Part shown: in pieces, positions 63,201-64,000 of the stretch | Numbering within the stretch: position 1 is the first letter of the stretch | How the letters are laid out: the number at the start of each line of letters is the position of its first letter | Made by a program: the position numbers and the translations under genes | Notes under the pieces: model-generated | What the model was told of the DNA's origin: nothing | What the model saw: the letters and a program-made list of their open reading frames with translations, nothing else | The model's database searches: none | Source of the DNA: HdN1 sp052035295 | GTDB lineage: Bacteria > Pseudomonadota > Gammaproteobacteria > Pseudomonadales > Ketobacteraceae | Assembly (NCBI GenBank): GCA_052035295.1 | Contig: JBPOHS010000018.1 | Span: 69,231 to 133,230, forward strand | Direction of reading: 5' to 3' | DNA length: 64,000 bases

Positions 63201-64000
63201 ATTTGCAGGCGCGCTATCTGGGCCTCACCCTGAAAAATCCGCTGGTGCCTTCTTCCAGCCCGCTGACGGGCGACTGGGATCAGGTGCGGCGACTGGAAGA
63301 CGCCGGGGCTGCGGCCATCGTGCTGCCGTCGCTGTTTGAAGAAGATCTGCAAACCGGTGCCGATACCATGCACCGTTATCTCGATCAGTTGCATGTGGGG
63401 CATTACGAGGCGCAGACCTATTTGCATCAACCGCATTTGTATGAAAGTGAGCTCGATGTTTATTTGGCACACTTGCAGCGTTGCAAAGAGCAGCTATCGA
63501 TTCCGGTGATCGCATCGCTCAACGGCGTGCATGATGAGAGCTGGCTCGAATACGCCCGCCTACTGGAACAAGCCGGCGCTGCAGCGCTGGAACTTAATCT
63601 CTATAACGTTCCTGCCAACGCGGAGGAATCGAGTCTCGCGATCGAGTCGCGTTACCTGGCGATCGTCAAGCGCGTCACCTCCCAGGTGCGTATTCCAGTG
63701 ACGGTGAAACTGGCATCGCAGTTTACATCGCCCGCTTACATGATCAAGGCCATGGAAACCGCTGGTGCGAAAGGTGTTGTGATATTCAACCGTTTCTATC
63801 AACCGGACATTGATCTGCAAACGCTCAATGTCGTGCCCGAAATTCATCTCTCCAGTGAATACGAGTCCTTGTTGCGCATCCGATGGTTGGCGTTATTGCG
63901 CGGGCAGGTGAAATTGTCGCTGGCGGGAACCGGGGGCTTCCATTCCCATGCATCAGTGCTCAAGGGGCTGATGGCGGGCGCCGATGCGATCTATCTCTGC
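63197..64000 (+). CDS. Dihydroorotate dehydrogenase-like protein (C-terminus off window)
   Basis: The first 268 residues of a flavin TIM-barrel protein related to class 1 dihydroorotate dehydrogenase and the PreA subunit of dihydropyrimidine dehydrogenase. LGLTLKNPLVPSSSPLTGDW and PVTVKLASQFTSP hold the FMN and substrate strands, and SLAGTGGFHSHASVLKGLMAGADAIYLC the phosphate-binding region. Its ATG overlaps the PFOR stop (ATGA). This pairing recurs in other genomes and points to a role with PFOR, not pyrimidine synthesis. Confidence 0.88.

Overview
The window reads as a chromosomal segment of a gammaproteobacterium close to Pseudomonadales. The main evidence is gene order. rpe and gph, then trpE-trpG and trpD-trpC, a Vfr/CRP regulator, an OsmC-family gene and speD lie in the order typical of Pseudomonas. 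Split class II ribonucleotide reductase genes (nrdJa/nrdJb), an apparent sigma-28 promoter on a chemoreceptor gene and a C/A-rich Hfq/Crc-type motif fit the same lineage. I see no prophage, insertion sequence, integrase, CRISPR array, rRNA or tRNA. Species cannot be named from the sequence.

Layout. 0-4 kb: a truncated TetR regulator with its palindromic operator, a NIT-domain chemoreceptor and a DUF3530 exported protein with a Lys/Asp-rich insert. 4-17.9 kb: rpe-gph, then a reverse-strand block (GH31 glucosidase lipoprotein and a large acidic lipoprotein) that separates gph from trpE, then trpEG, trpDC, vfr, osmC-like and speD. 18-25.6 kb: histidine phosphatase, unknown exported protein, patatin, alpha/beta hydrolase, DsbA, an exported M14-type deacylase and a protein built of two tandem repeats. 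25.7-33.2 kb: a signalling region with a PAS-GGDEF protein, a small PstS-like periplasmic protein, a structured leader RNA with tandem terminator/small-gene units, and an overlapping histidine kinase / REC-DUF3369-GGDEF-EAL pair. 33.4-41.6 kb: YgiQ radical SAM protein, AraC regulator divergent from a Baeyer-Villiger monooxygenase, PlsC, DUF3422 and a BamE-like lipoprotein, with a perfect inverted pair of DnaA boxes in between. 41.6-46.9 kb: SbtB-SbtA bicarbonate uptake pair, HtpX, hpf-like/purE/purK overlapping genes and a NhaR-type LysR regulator. 46.9-49.3 kb: a 30-bp perfect palindrome, promoter and yybP-ykoY (Mn2+) riboswitch in front of a TerC/Alx protein, then a BLUF photoreceptor and folE. 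49.3-64 kb: a long gene-free stretch, an orphan NarL-type regulator, nrdJb/nrdJa with NrdR-like boxes, an MHS transporter, ATP-grasp protein, methyltransferase, FadL porin, pyruvate:ferredoxin oxidoreductase and a dihydroorotate-dehydrogenase-like partner cut by the window end.

Most genes are ordinary core genes. The most unusual signals are non-coding: the palindrome/riboswitch unit before terC, the structured RNA at 28.2-28.4 kb, a hairpin covering the ribosome binding site of the GH31 gene with a C/A-rich loop, and the DnaA-box pair. Among proteins, the SbtA/SbtB pair in a non-cyanobacterium, the BLUF-folE neighbourhood and the two-repeat protein deserve attention. All calls come from reading the sequence and translations; no database search was run.
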